Below, piece by piece: positions 14,051-21,625 of a stretch of 27,213 bases of DNA (its first letter is position 1; each line of letters begins with the position of its first letter). The translations under genes were made by a program, and so were the position numbers. A model generated the notes under the pieces. It was not told the DNA's origin, made no database searches, and saw only the letters and a list, made by a program, of their open reading frames with translations. Source of the DNA: an uncultured Eubacterium sp. (lineage in GTDB: Bacteria; Bacillota_A; Clostridia; Lachnospirales; Lachnospiraceae); NCBI GenBank assembly GCA_910589045.1, contig CAJUSH010000004.1, positions 76,871-104,083 of the forward strand, written 5' to 3'.

Positions 14051-15010
14051 ATGAAACAGCATTTCAAAAATGCCATGATCAGCGCTGCGGTGGTTTTTGC
14101 CATGCTCGTTGGCATGACGGGTGTAAGCCTGCATGCGGCCCAGCGGGAAAACAAAGATTCAAACCAGTTTGCAGGTCTTTCGCGTTACTCGGAAGAGAAC
14201 GACAGAAGTGACGTGATACCATTGAAAATCGAAGATGGAACGCTCTATGAGTATGCGGCAGATGATGGTGCATGGACAGTGATAGAGCTGGACGGAAGGG
14301 CTGCGCAGGTATTTTCCGGAGAAAATCTTTGCGTGTTGATGGAGGATGGGAGCCTGTTTTATGACGGTCCGACAGAGGTTTTGCCTGACGGAGAAAATGT
14401 CCCGTCTATGTCGGCTTACGGTATGATGATAGCAGGAAAGGTACTGGAGCAGAATGAAACAGAACCGTTTCTTGATGTAAACTTTAATCTGGAATACCTC
14501 TATTTCCGTGCATTGCTCGCATCCGGTGAGCTGCTTTGCGAGGATATGGAGGGTCTGGCCCGTGTTTCCCTGCCCGGGGAAAAGCCGGCGGCACTGGCAG
14601 GGGATTTTATTCTGACGGAGGAGGGCGATGTCTATTATCTGAACGATGATGCGAAAAAGCTCTATGACGGCGGCGATATTGTTGCGGTCAGCGCATGCGA
14701 GACGGCTGCGCGCGGTGTCGGCCTGAAGGCAAATGGGGAGGCCGTATCCTGGTGGATGGATGTGGAAGCTCCCGATCTGTCCGAATGGAAAAACCTGGCG
14801 GCAGTGCGGCAGGGCTTCTATTTTATCGTCGGATTAGACCTTGACGGAAGAGTACACTACGCGGACAGCAATGCGAAGGCGATGGAATCAGTTTCAGAAG
14901 TGCTTCGGACATGGCCGGATGTGACAGATCTGGCAATATGCTATGAAACGATTGTAGGACTGAAAGAGGACGGAAGCTGCGTAATGCTGGATGTGGGAGA
15001 ATATCAGTGA
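14051..15010 (+). CDS. Exported RCC1-like beta-propeller protein
   Basis: 319 aa with a signal peptide (MKQHFKNAMISAAVVFAMLV..., cleavage likely after LHA near residue 35). The mature part has about six weak repeats of the form hydrophobic-x-DG-hydrophobic: CVLMEDGSLFYDG, ALLASGELLCED, FILTEEGDVYYLN, GLKANGEAVSWW, GLDLDGRVHYAD and GLKEDGSCVMLD. This is the usual look of RCC1/alpha-tubulin-suppressor-like propellers. No catalytic motif is seen, so a binding or surface role is likely. ATG 14051 follows AAAGGAGAA; upstream in-frame codons to 13979 lie in the promoter. A piece of its signal-peptide region is duplicated at 10691. Confidence 0.75.
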   Translation: MKQHFKNAMISAAVVFAMLVGMTGVSLHAAQRENKDSNQFAGLSRYSEENDRSDVIPLKIEDGTLYEYAADDGAWTVIELDGRAAQVFSGENLCVLMEDGSLFYDGPTEVLPDGENVPSMSAYGMMIAGKVLEQNETEPFLDVNFNLEYLYFRALLASGELLCEDMEGLARVSLPGEKPAALAGDFILTEEGDVYYLNDDAKKLYDGGDIVAVSACETAARGVGLKANGEAVSWWMDVEAPDLSEWKNLAAVRQGFYFIVGLDLDGRVHYADSNAKAMESVSEVLRTWPDVTDLAICYETIVGLKEDGSCVMLDVGEYQ

Positions 15011-15051
15011 CTCGTATAACAGAACAGCTCAGCCTGCATTGTATATCATAA

Positions 15052-15159
15052 GGTTGTTTCGCACAAAGTCCAGTTGCGGCTTTGGAGATCAAACAAAAAG
15101 GCTATGAACAGTCTTTGCGGGAGGAAGGATATCTGGAAAAATTTAAAAAAAGAAGTTGA
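15052..15159 (+). pseudogene. Possible C-terminal remnant of a PD-(D/E)XK ATPase-type gene
   Basis: A short open stretch without a start codon encodes SPVAALEIKQKGYEQSLREEGYLEKFKKRS in two parts (SPVAALEIKQKGYEQS and LREEGYLEKFKKRS) before TGA. The pattern ALexIkxKxYexxLxxEGY resembles the C-terminal end of AAA-ATPase-like proteins with a PD-(D/E)XK domain (PDDEXK_9). The match is short and could be chance. It abuts the rpmJ promoter. Confidence 0.3.
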
Positions 15160-15199
15160 TTTATTGACGCGTCCGTGCTACAATAGCAAACGGACGCGT
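15156..15199 (+). promoter_or_regulatory. rpmJ promoter overlapped by a long palindrome
   Basis: -35 TTGATT (15156-15161), 17-nt spacer, -10 TACAAT (15179-15184). A near-perfect palindrome spans 15167-15199: ACGCGTCCG with CGGACGCGT outside, TGCTA with TAGCA inside, loop CAA, and a 2-base AA bulge. The -10 lies at its centre. A T-rich tract (TTTATTTTATA) follows, so the same sequence could act as an intrinsic terminator of transcripts from the island, an operator, or both. Confidence 0.7.
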
Positions 15200-15264
15200 T
15201 TATTTTATACTACAAGTGCGCCCGGAACCACGAAAAATAGGCGTTTAGGAAAGGAGGATTTGAG

Positions 15265-15378
15265 ATGAAAGTCAGATCATCAGTAAAACCTATCTGTGAG
15301 AAGTGCAAAGTCATCAAGAGAAAAGGTAGTATCCGTATTATCTGTGAAAATCCTAAACATAAGCAGAGACAGGGGTAA
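15265..15378 (+). CDS. rpmJ: 50S ribosomal protein L36
   Basis: 37-aa protein MKVRSSVKPICEKCKVIKRK... ending KHKQRQG. It has the zinc-binding set C11, C14, C27 and H32, so it is the zinc-containing (C+) form. ATG 15265 follows AAAGGAGG. Normally rpmJ lies directly between infA and rpsM; here it is cut off from infA by the island and from rpsM by a 445-nt spacer. Confidence 0.97.
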   Translation: MKVRSSVKPICEKCKVIKRKGSIRIICENPKHKQRQG

Positions 15379-15385
15379 TTACCGC

Positions 15386-15498
15386 GAGGGGAAGCTGCCC
15401 TCAAATAAGGATTCTCGGGTCAGGCATCGATTAGAGATCGCAGCAGGGCTCAAGGCGGGCACCGATTAAGCTCGGTACAGCACCCGCGTATGAGAATC
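15386..15498 (+). ncRNA. Candidate structured RNA in the rpmJ-rpsM spacer
   Basis: The 445-nt spacer 15379-15823 has no gene. A hairpin GAGGG/CCCTC (15386-15402) is followed by a possible branched fold. The closing stem is GATTCTC (15410-15416) with GAGAATC (15492-15498), supported by GGGT/ACCC just inside. Two internal hairpins are CGAT/ATCG (15428-15440) and ACCGA/TCGGT (15461-15476). The layout would suit a ribosomal-protein-binding leader for the rpsM-rplQ group. It is inferred from base pairing in one sequence only. Confidence 0.4.
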
Positions 15499-15599
15499 AG
15501 TCCTTCGGAGAGAATGTCCGAAACAGGCACCGGTTATAAGTTGAAAAACCGGAAATCAGGGATTTCACATCGGAAATCTTTGGGAAATTATGGCGGCTG

Positions 15600-15622
15600 T
15601 CAGAAGAGCCGGGCTCTTCTGA
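15600..15622. repeat. 23-bp palindrome in the rpmJ-rpsM spacer
   Basis: Arms TCAGAAGAGCC (15600-15610) and GGCTCTTCTGA (15612-15622) are perfectly complementary around a single central G. No T-run follows. It may act as a protein-binding site or RNA hairpin. The rest of the spacer up to the rpsM ribosome binding site has nothing recognisable. Confidence 0.6.
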
Positions 15623-15823
15623 TTCATAATAAACAGCGCTACGGCTGGAAGAATTTTCCTTTATACCGAGAGGCGGTTCTTCGACAGTAATTATGATTAT
15701 TATTTCAGGAAACAGGGTGCCACATCCGGGTGCATGCACACATTTCAGGCCGGGGAACCGGAGCTGTATGGGTTCGGAGAATGGCAGATATTTACGAAAA
15801 ATTAAACGGAGGTGTCAATACAC

Positions 15824-16192
15824 ATGGCTCGTATCGCAGGTGTAGATTTACCAAGAGAAAAACGTGTAGAAATCGGCTTAACTTACATCTATGGAATCGG
15901 TAGAGTAAGTGCTACGAAGATTTTAAAGCAGGCAAATGTTAATCCTGATACCCGCTGCAGAGACTTAACGGACGACGAGGTTAAGGCGATCAGCGCTGTT
16001 ATCGATGACACTATGACTGTTGAAGGTGATCTCCGCAGAGAGATTGCTTTAAATATCAAGAGACTTCAGGAGATCGGGTGCTATCGCGGTATCCGTCATA
16101 GAAAGGGTCTGCCTGTACGCGGTCAGAAGACAAAGACAAATGCACGTACACGTAAGGGTCCGAAGAGAACAGTAGCAAATAAGAAGAAATAA
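15824..16192 (+). CDS. rpsM: 30S ribosomal protein S13
   Basis: S13 sits in the 30S head and contacts the P-site tRNA and bridge B1. The 122-aa protein starts MARIAGVDLPREKRVEIGLT and contains the H2TH region and the C-terminal block GIRHRKGLPVRGQKTKTNAR, ending in a basic tail. The frame is open to a GTG at 15812, but that overlaps the GGAGGTG ribosome binding site (15808-15814); ATG 15824 gives the standard start. A 99-nt spacer with a hairpin separates it from rpsK. Confidence 0.98.
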   Translation: MARIAGVDLPREKRVEIGLTYIYGIGRVSATKILKQANVNPDTRCRDLTDDEVKAISAVIDDTMTVEGDLRREIALNIKRLQEIGCYRGIRHRKGLPVRGQKTKTNARTRKGPKRTVANKKK

Positions 16193-16230
16193 TACGGCTT
16201 AAGAGAGTCGTAGTGTTTGCAATAAATCCG

Positions 16231-16261
16231 ATTACAGGGTTCGCGAAGCGGTTCCTGTAAT
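16231..16261 (+). promoter_or_regulatory. Hairpin in the rpsM-rpsK spacer
   Basis: ATTACAGG (16231-16238) pairs with CCTGTAAT (16254-16261). A symmetrical GTT/GTT internal loop and an inner CGC-GAA-GCG hairpin complete the structure. It lies about 30 nt before the rpsK start. No T-run follows; it may be an mRNA processing or translational control element. Confidence 0.5.
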
Positions 16262-16291
16262 TATAATTTGAAGAAAGTAGGTTAGTTTAGC

Positions 16292-16687
16292 ATGGCGAAA
16301 AAAGTTACAAAAAAAGTGACAAAAAAGCGCGTAAAGAAAAACGTTGAACGCGGACAGGCACACATTCAGTCATCTTTCAATAATACGATCGTAACTATCA
16401 CGGATACTGAAGGTAACGCATTATCATGGGCGAGTGCCGGTGGTCTTGGATTTAGAGGTTCAAAGAAATCTACTCCTTATGCTGCACAGATGGCAGCAGA
16501 GACAGCTACGAAGGCTGCTCTGATTCATGGTTTAAAGACGGTTGATGTTATGGTTAAGGGACCCGGTTCCGGCCGCGAGGCAGCGATCCGCGCGCTTCAG
16601 GCATGTGGTCTTGAGGTTACGTCAATCCGTGACGTGACACCTGTACCTCATAACGGATGTCGTCCACCCAAACGTAGAAGAGTTTAA
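16292..16687 (+). CDS. rpsK: 30S ribosomal protein S11
   Basis: S11 forms part of the 30S platform near the E site and the anti-Shine-Dalgarno region. The 131-aa protein has a repeated basic start (MAKKVTKKVTKKRVKKNVER) and the conserved AHIQSSFNNTIVTITDTEGN, SWASAGGLGFRGSKKSTPYA and DVTPVPHNGCRPPKRRRV blocks. Length is normal. The ribosome binding site is weak (GAAAGTAGG), in contrast to the strong one of rpsD 19 nt downstream. Confidence 0.98.
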   Translation: MAKKVTKKVTKKRVKKNVERGQAHIQSSFNNTIVTITDTEGNALSWASAGGLGFRGSKKSTPYAAQMAAETATKAALIHGLKTVDVMVKGPGSGREAAIRALQACGLEVTSIRDVTPVPHNGCRPPKRRRV

Positions 16688-16705
16688 TTAGGAGGTATTA
16701 TTAAG

Positions 16706-17299
16706 ATGGCAGTTAATAAAGTACCTGTTCTGAAAAGATGCAGATCTCTTGGCCTGGAGCCGAGTTATTTAGGATACGATAAGAAATCAAAGCGTAATTT
16801 AGTGAGAGCAAACCGTAAAATGTCCGAGTATGCGATGCAGCTTCGCGAGAAGCAGAAGGCAAAGTTCATCTACGGCGTGCTGGAAAAGCCCTTCCATAAC
16901 TATTATGAGAGAGCTGACCGTATGAAGGGTATGACCGGTGCGAACCTGATGACGATGCTGGAGTCGAGACTGGACAACGTGATTTTCCGTCTTGGTTTTG
17001 CCAGAACCAGGAGAGAGGCGAGACAGGTTGTTGACCATAAGTTTGTACTGGTAAACGGAAAGTCAGTGAATATTCCCTCTTATCTCGTAAAGGCAGGCGA
17101 CACCATTGAGATTCGTGAAAAGAGCAAGGGCATTCAGAGATTTAAAGATATCAAGGAGACAACCGCCGGCAGACTTGTTCCTGAGTGGCTGGATGCGGAT
17201 CTGGAGAATTTACAGGGAACCGTGAAGGAGTTACCGACGCGTGACATGATCGATGTACCTGTAGAGGAGATGCTTATCGTCGAGTTATATTCTAAGTAA
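16706..17299 (+). CDS. rpsD: 30S ribosomal protein S4
   Basis: S4 nucleates assembly of the 30S body and, in several bacteria, represses its own operon by binding leader RNA. The 197-aa protein begins MAVNKVPVLKRCRSLGLEPS. It lacks the N-terminal zinc-binding cysteine cluster (C- form) and has the S4 RNA-binding domain RLDNVIFRLGFARTRREARQ followed by VDHKFVLVNGKSVNIPSY. A strong AGGAGGT lies before the ATG. Any autoregulation in this organism would have to act on one of the structured spacers upstream. Confidence 0.98.
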   Translation: MAVNKVPVLKRCRSLGLEPSYLGYDKKSKRNLVRANRKMSEYAMQLREKQKAKFIYGVLEKPFHNYYERADRMKGMTGANLMTMLESRLDNVIFRLGFARTRREARQVVDHKFVLVNGKSVNIPSYLVKAGDTIEIREKSKGIQRFKDIKETTAGRLVPEWLDADLENLQGTVKELPTRDMIDVPVEEMLIVELYSK

Positions 17300-17384
17300 T
17301 TTTCGATTATTTGGAATGATTTATGCCATACATTGGCTTACGTTAGGCAGCAACCGTTGATATCAATAAAGGAGGGACTTTTTA

Positions 17385-18344
17385 GTGTTCGAGTTTGAGA
17401 AGCCGAAGATTGAAATAGCAGAGATTTCCGAAGACAAGACCTACGGCAGATTTGTGGTAGAGCCCTTGGAAAGAGGATATGGTACAACACTTGGTAATTC
17501 CCTGAGAAGAATTATGCTCTCTTCATTACCGGGTGCAGCAGTCAGCCAGATCAAAATTGATGGCGTATTACACGAGTTCAGCTCTATCCCCGGCGTCAAG
17601 GAGGATGTGACTGAGATCATCATGAACATTAAAAATCTGGCGATCAAGAATACTAGCCCGACAAACGAATCTAAAGTTGCTTATATTGAATTTGAAGGTG
17701 AAGGCATTGTGACCGCAGCCGATATACAGGTGGATTCCGATATTGAAATTATGAATCCTGCGCTTGAGATTGCGCATTTAAACGGCGGCGCAGACTCCAG
17801 GCTGTACATGGAGCTGACGATTACCAGCGGCCGCGGTTATGTCAGTGCAGAGAAAAACAAAAGCGAGGATCTGCCGATCGGTGTGATTTCCGTGGATTCG
17901 ATCTATACGCCGGTTGAGCGTGTGAATCTGGCCATCGAGAATACCCGTGTCGGCCAGATCACAGACTACGATAAGCTGACATTGGATGTTTACACGAACG
18001 GAACCTTAGAGCCGGATGAGGCGATTTCCCTTGCTGCTAAGGTGCTCAGTGAGCATTTGAGCCTGTTTATTGATTTGTCCGAAAACGCGAAGGTGGCCGA
18101 GGTCATGATCGAGAAGGAGGACAATGCGCAGGCGAAGGTTCTGGAGATGAATATTGACGAGCTGGAGTTATCCGTGCGCTCCTTCAACTGCTTGAAGCGC
18201 GCAGGCATCAATACGGTTGAGGAGCTGACCAACCGCACGCCGGAGGATATGATGAAGGTTCGTAACCTTGGACGAAAGTCTTTAGAGGAAGTATTGGCAA
18301 AGCTAAAGGAGTTAGGCCTTCAGCTTAATTCCGGTGAGGAGTAA
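17385..18344 (+). CDS. rpoA: RNA polymerase alpha subunit
   Basis: Assembles the polymerase core and contacts upstream promoter DNA and activators. 319 aa with a GTG start (17385) after GGAGGG. The N-terminal dimerisation domain includes GYGTTLGNSLRRIMLSSLPG and GVKEDVTEIIMNIKNL. The C-terminal domain (about 250-319) has SVRSFNCLKRAGINTVEEL and KVRNLGRKSLEEVLAKLKEL, the surface used for UP elements and activators. It lies in the standard alpha-operon position between rpsD and rplQ. Confidence 0.98.
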   Translation: MFEFEKPKIEIAEISEDKTYGRFVVEPLERGYGTTLGNSLRRIMLSSLPGAAVSQIKIDGVLHEFSSIPGVKEDVTEIIMNIKNLAIKNTSPTNESKVAYIEFEGEGIVTAADIQVDSDIEIMNPALEIAHLNGGADSRLYMELTITSGRGYVSAEKNKSEDLPIGVISVDSIYTPVERVNLAIENTRVGQITDYDKLTLDVYTNGTLEPDEAISLAAKVLSEHLSLFIDLSENAKVAEVMIEKEDNAQAKVLEMNIDELELSVRSFNCLKRAGINTVEELTNRTPEDMMKVRNLGRKSLEEVLAKLKELGLQLNSGEE

Positions 18345-18346
18345 AC

Positions 18347-18519
18347 GATAGCAAAGCCGCAGGCGCAGCTATCCGTTGCTTTCCAGGTTTTTGATAAAAT
18401 CAGGAAGGCAGACTTCTTAATTGCAGATTAAGAAGAGACAAACTATGTGGCAGAAGCCGGCATCGGTGGGATAAGCCCGAAGCGCACGCACCGGTGTACC
18501 ACAAATGGAGGAAAAAATA
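18347..18519 (+). promoter_or_regulatory. Structured spacer between rpoA and rplQ
   Basis: The 175-nt spacer contains GATAGC/GCTATC (18347-18373) and a perfect 9-bp hairpin CTTCTTAAT-TGCAG-ATTAAGAAG (18413-18435). Farther on, GTGG (after 18444) can pair with CCAC just before the rplQ ribosome binding site, with CCGG/CCGG repeats in between. No T-run follows, so read-through into rplQ is expected. Confidence 0.5.
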
Positions 18520-19056
18520 ATGGCAAAGTATAGAAAATTGGGAAGAACCTCTTCCCAGAGAAAAGCATTGATGAGAAACCAGGTAACACAGCTGCTTTAT
18601 CATGGCAGAATCATTACAACCGAGGCGCGGGCAAAGGAGATCCGTAAGTGGACCGAGAAGCTCATCGCCCTGGCTGTAAAGGAGAAGGACAGCTACGAGG
18701 AGGTTACCGTAAAGGCGAAGGTTGCACGCAAGGACGCCGACGGTAAGCGTGTCAAGGAGGTTGTAGACGGCAAGAAGACGACTGTTTACGACGAGGTTGA
18801 CAAGACGATCAAGAAGGATCTTCCCTCCCGTCTGCATGCGCGTCGTCAGATGCTGCAGATTTTGTATCCGGTCACTGAGGTTCCGCAGGAGCTGGCCGGA
18901 CGCAAGAAAAACACCAAGAAGGTTGACCTTCCCGCAAAGCTGTTTGATGAGATTGCACCCAAATACGTTGACCGCAAGGGCGGTTACACCAGAATCGTAA
19001 AGATTGGTGAGCGCAAGGGCGACGGTGCAATGGAAGTAGTCATTGAATTAGTGTAA
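18520..19056 (+). CDS. rplQ: 50S ribosomal protein L17, long form
   Basis: L17 lies near the polypeptide exit tunnel. The core signatures MAKYRKLGRTSSQRKALMRN, HGRIITTEARAKEIRKWTEK and YTRIVKIGERKGDGAMEVVI are intact. At 178 aa it is about 60 residues longer than the usual ~115-127-aa bacterial protein. The extra lysine-rich sequence sits at about residues 55-100 and 118-137. Such long forms are common in Lachnospiraceae. The frame extends to ATG 18505, but TGGAGGA (18506-18512) is the ribosome binding site for ATG 18520. It is the last gene of the alpha operon. Confidence 0.96.
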   Translation: MAKYRKLGRTSSQRKALMRNQVTQLLYHGRIITTEARAKEIRKWTEKLIALAVKEKDSYEEVTVKAKVARKDADGKRVKEVVDGKKTTVYDEVDKTIKKDLPSRLHARRQMLQILYPVTEVPQELAGRKKNTKKVDLPAKLFDEIAPKYVDRKGGYTRIVKIGERKGDGAMEVVIELV

Positions 19057-19063
19057 AAGCTGT

Positions 19064-19098
19064 AAATGCCTGGGGCAAATTGCCTTAGGCATTTTTTT
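19064..19098 (+). terminator. Intrinsic terminator after rplQ
   Basis: AAATGCCT (19064-19071) pairs with AGGCATTT (19087-19094), with an inner GGCAA/TTGCC stem, and is followed by a T-run. It ends the ribosomal operon. Confidence 0.9.
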
Positions 19099-19108
19099 AT
19101 GGTATAAT
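19080..19108 (+). promoter_or_regulatory. mutS2 promoter embedded in the rplQ terminator
   Basis: -35 TTGCCT (19080-19085), 17-nt spacer, -10 TATAAT (19103-19108). The -35 and most of the spacer are the 3' arm and T-tract of the preceding terminator. The 90-nt leader that follows holds an inverted repeat GGTATT/AATACC (about 19123-19153). Confidence 0.7.
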
Positions 19109-19198
19109 ATGAGCACTTGGCGAGGTATTTGCAAGCCTGGTGCGAGTAATACCCGACCATTCATTTAAAATAGGATCATTATTAAGGAAGCAGAGAGC

Positions 19199-21586
19199 AT
19201 GAATCAGAAAGTATATACAACGCTTGAATATAACAAAATCATTGATAAATTGGTTGCCCGTGCATATTCTGCGGAGGCGAAGAAGCGGTGCCGGGAGTTG
19301 GAGCCTATGACGGACCGGGCAGAGATTGAGGAGGCACAGACCTGCACGAAGGACGCGCTGACGCGAATTTTGAAAAACGGGAGTGTTTCGCTTTCCGGGA
19401 TTACGGATGTGAACGGGTCGCTGCAGAGACTGCGGCTGGGAGCTTCGCTCTCGGCGATCGAGCTTTTGCGGATCTGCTCGCTTCTGGAGACGGCGAAGCG
19501 CATGAAAGGCTTTGCCAGGGGAAAATCCGAGGATGCGCCGCGGGACAGCCTGGATGCGATGTTTACGGCGTTGGAGCCGTTAAATAGTCTGCAGGACGAG
19601 ATTCGCCGCTGCATCATTTCCGAGGAGGAGATTGCGGATGACGCGAGTACGAAGCTGCGCAGTATCCGCAAGAGCATCCGCGGCATGAACGACCGTGTCC
19701 ATGCACAGCTCAATAAGCTGATGGCGCAGGAGAGCACGCGCAGCTGCTTGCAGGATGCGGTTGTCACCATGCGTGGTGACCGCTTTTGCCTGCCGGTAAG
19801 GGCGGAGTATAAATCCCAGTTTCCGGGCATGGTGCACGACCAGTCCTCCACCGGCTCGACGCTGTTTATCGAGCCGCTTTCGGTGGTGAATCTGAATAAT
19901 GAGCTAAAGACGCTGCTTATTGAGGAGCAGGAGGAAATAGAGGCGATTCTGGCGGAGCTGTCTAATCGGACCGCCGAGCACGCGGTGACGCTGGAATCGG
20001 ACTACCGCGTGCTGGTGGAGCTGGACTTTATTTTTGCGAAGGCGGAGCTGGCAAAGGATTATAACGGCGTTGCCCCGCTGTTCAACACGGAGGGCCGCGT
20101 GAATATCCGTCGGGGCAGACATCCTCTGTTGGATCAGAAAAAGGTGGTGCCTATCGACATTAAGCTGGGCGGAGCGTTTGACCTGCTTATCGTCACCGGG
20201 CCGAACACCGGGGGAAAGACCGTGTCCTTAAAAACCGTTGGGCTGCTGACGCTGATGGGGCAGGCGGGCCTGCATATTCCGGCCAGCGACCGCTCGGAGC
20301 TGGCGATCTTTGAGGATGTGTTTGCGGATATCGGGGATGAGCAGAGCATCGAACAGAGCCTGTCCACCTTTTCGTCCCATATGACAAATATTATCCGTAT
20401 TTTGGAGCAGGTAGACGAGCACTGTCTGGTGCTCTTTGATGAGCTGTGTGCGGGAACCGATCCCACCGAGGGTGCGGCACTGGCGATTGCGATTCTCGAC
20501 CACCTGCACGCGAAAGGCGTGCGCACGATGGCGACGACCCACTACAGCGAGATCAAGGTTTACGCGCTGAGTGAGCCGGGTGTGGAAAATGCCTGCTGTG
20601 AATTTGACGTGGAAACGTTAAGCCCTACCTACCGTCTGCTGATCGGTATTCCGGGAAAAAGCAATGCCTTTGCCATCTCCGGGAAGCTGGGGCTGCCCGC
20701 GTATCTCATCGACGACGCGAAGGTGCGCATCGCGGCGGATCAGCAGAATTTTGAGGATCTGATCGCGGACCTGGAGGCGAGCCGTGTCACGATTGAGAAG
20801 GAGCGGGCGGAGATTGAACAGTATAAGAATAAAAATAAAATGCTGAATCAACAATTGGCGCGCAAGCAGGAACGACTGGATGAAAATCGAGATAAGATTA
20901 TCCGTGAGGCGAATGAGAAGGCGGCTGCGATTCTCAGGGAGGCGAAGGATTACGCCGATGCAACGATCCGTAATTTCCAGAAGTACGGCGCTGCGACCTC
21001 CATGAAGGAGATGGAGCTGGAGCGGACGATTTTGCGTGAGGAGATTGAAAAGAAGCAGCAGAAGGCTGCAGATAAGCAAAAGAAGCAGCAGCAGAAAAAC
21101 CATCAGGCGCCGAAGAACCTGCGGCTTGGCGACAAGGTGAAGGTGCTCAGCATGAACCTGACCGGAACCGTCCACACGCTGCCGGATGCGAAGGGCAATC
21201 TGTTTGTTCAGATGGGTATTTTGCGCTCACAGGTCAACGTAAATGATCTTGTACTGATCGATGAGAATGCAGATGTGAAATCCGCCAGAAAGAAGTATGA
21301 AAAGACCGGCTCAGGCTCTATCAAGGTGTCAAAATCGACATCCGTGTCAACCGAGGTTATGCTGATCGGGCTGACGGTGGACGAGGCGCTCGCCAGGCTT
21401 GACAAGTACCTGGACGACGCACTGCTCGCCCATATGCCCTCCGTCCGCATCGTGCACGGGAAGGGTACCGGGGCGCTGCGAAACGCGGTGCACGGGCATT
21501 TGAAGCGTCTGAGCTATATCGGGGATTATCATCTGGCGGAGTTTGGCGAGGGGGATGCAGGCGTGACCATCGCTGAATTTCGGTAA
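19199..21586 (+). CDS. mutS2: MutS2 ATPase with Smr domain
   Basis: MutS2 proteins are MutS-like ATPases without the mismatch-recognition domain; the B. subtilis homologue acts on collided ribosomes, and others suppress recombination. The 795-aa protein has the clamp/lever region, Walker A VTGPNTGGKT at about 331-340, Walker B LVLFDELCAGTDPTEG near 409-424, and the ABC-type block ATTHYSEIKVYA. Next come a long charged coiled coil (about 515-640), a KOW-like segment (LRLGDKVKVLSMNLTGTV), and a C-terminal Smr nuclease domain (about 726-795) with VRIVHGKGTGALRNAVHGHL. The length is usual, all motifs are intact, and it has its own promoter. Confidence 0.97.
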   Translation: MNQKVYTTLEYNKIIDKLVARAYSAEAKKRCRELEPMTDRAEIEEAQTCTKDALTRILKNGSVSLSGITDVNGSLQRLRLGASLSAIELLRICSLLETAKRMKGFARGKSEDAPRDSLDAMFTALEPLNSLQDEIRRCIISEEEIADDASTKLRSIRKSIRGMNDRVHAQLNKLMAQESTRSCLQDAVVTMRGDRFCLPVRAEYKSQFPGMVHDQSSTGSTLFIEPLSVVNLNNELKTLLIEEQEEIEAILAELSNRTAEHAVTLESDYRVLVELDFIFAKAELAKDYNGVAPLFNTEGRVNIRRGRHPLLDQKKVVPIDIKLGGAFDLLIVTGPNTGGKTVSLKTVGLLTLMGQAGLHIPASDRSELAIFEDVFADIGDEQSIEQSLSTFSSHMTNIIRILEQVDEHCLVLFDELCAGTDPTEGAALAIAILDHLHAKGVRTMATTHYSEIKVYALSEPGVENACCEFDVETLSPTYRLLIGIPGKSNAFAISGKLGLPAYLIDDAKVRIAADQQNFEDLIADLEASRVTIEKERAEIEQYKNKNKMLNQQLARKQERLDENRDKIIREANEKAAAILREAKDYADATIRNFQKYGAATSMKEMELERTILREEIEKKQQKAADKQKKQQQKNHQAPKNLRLGDKVKVLSMNLTGTVHTLPDAKGNLFVQMGILRSQVNVNDLVLIDENADVKSARKKYEKTGSGSIKVSKSTSVSTEVMLIGLTVDEALARLDKYLDDALLAHMPSVRIVHGKGTGALRNAVHGHLKRLSYIGDYHLAEFGEGDAGVTIAEFR

Positions 21587-21625
21587 GGATTTTCGGGTCT
21601 GGCCCGGAAGGGAAATGGAGTATAT

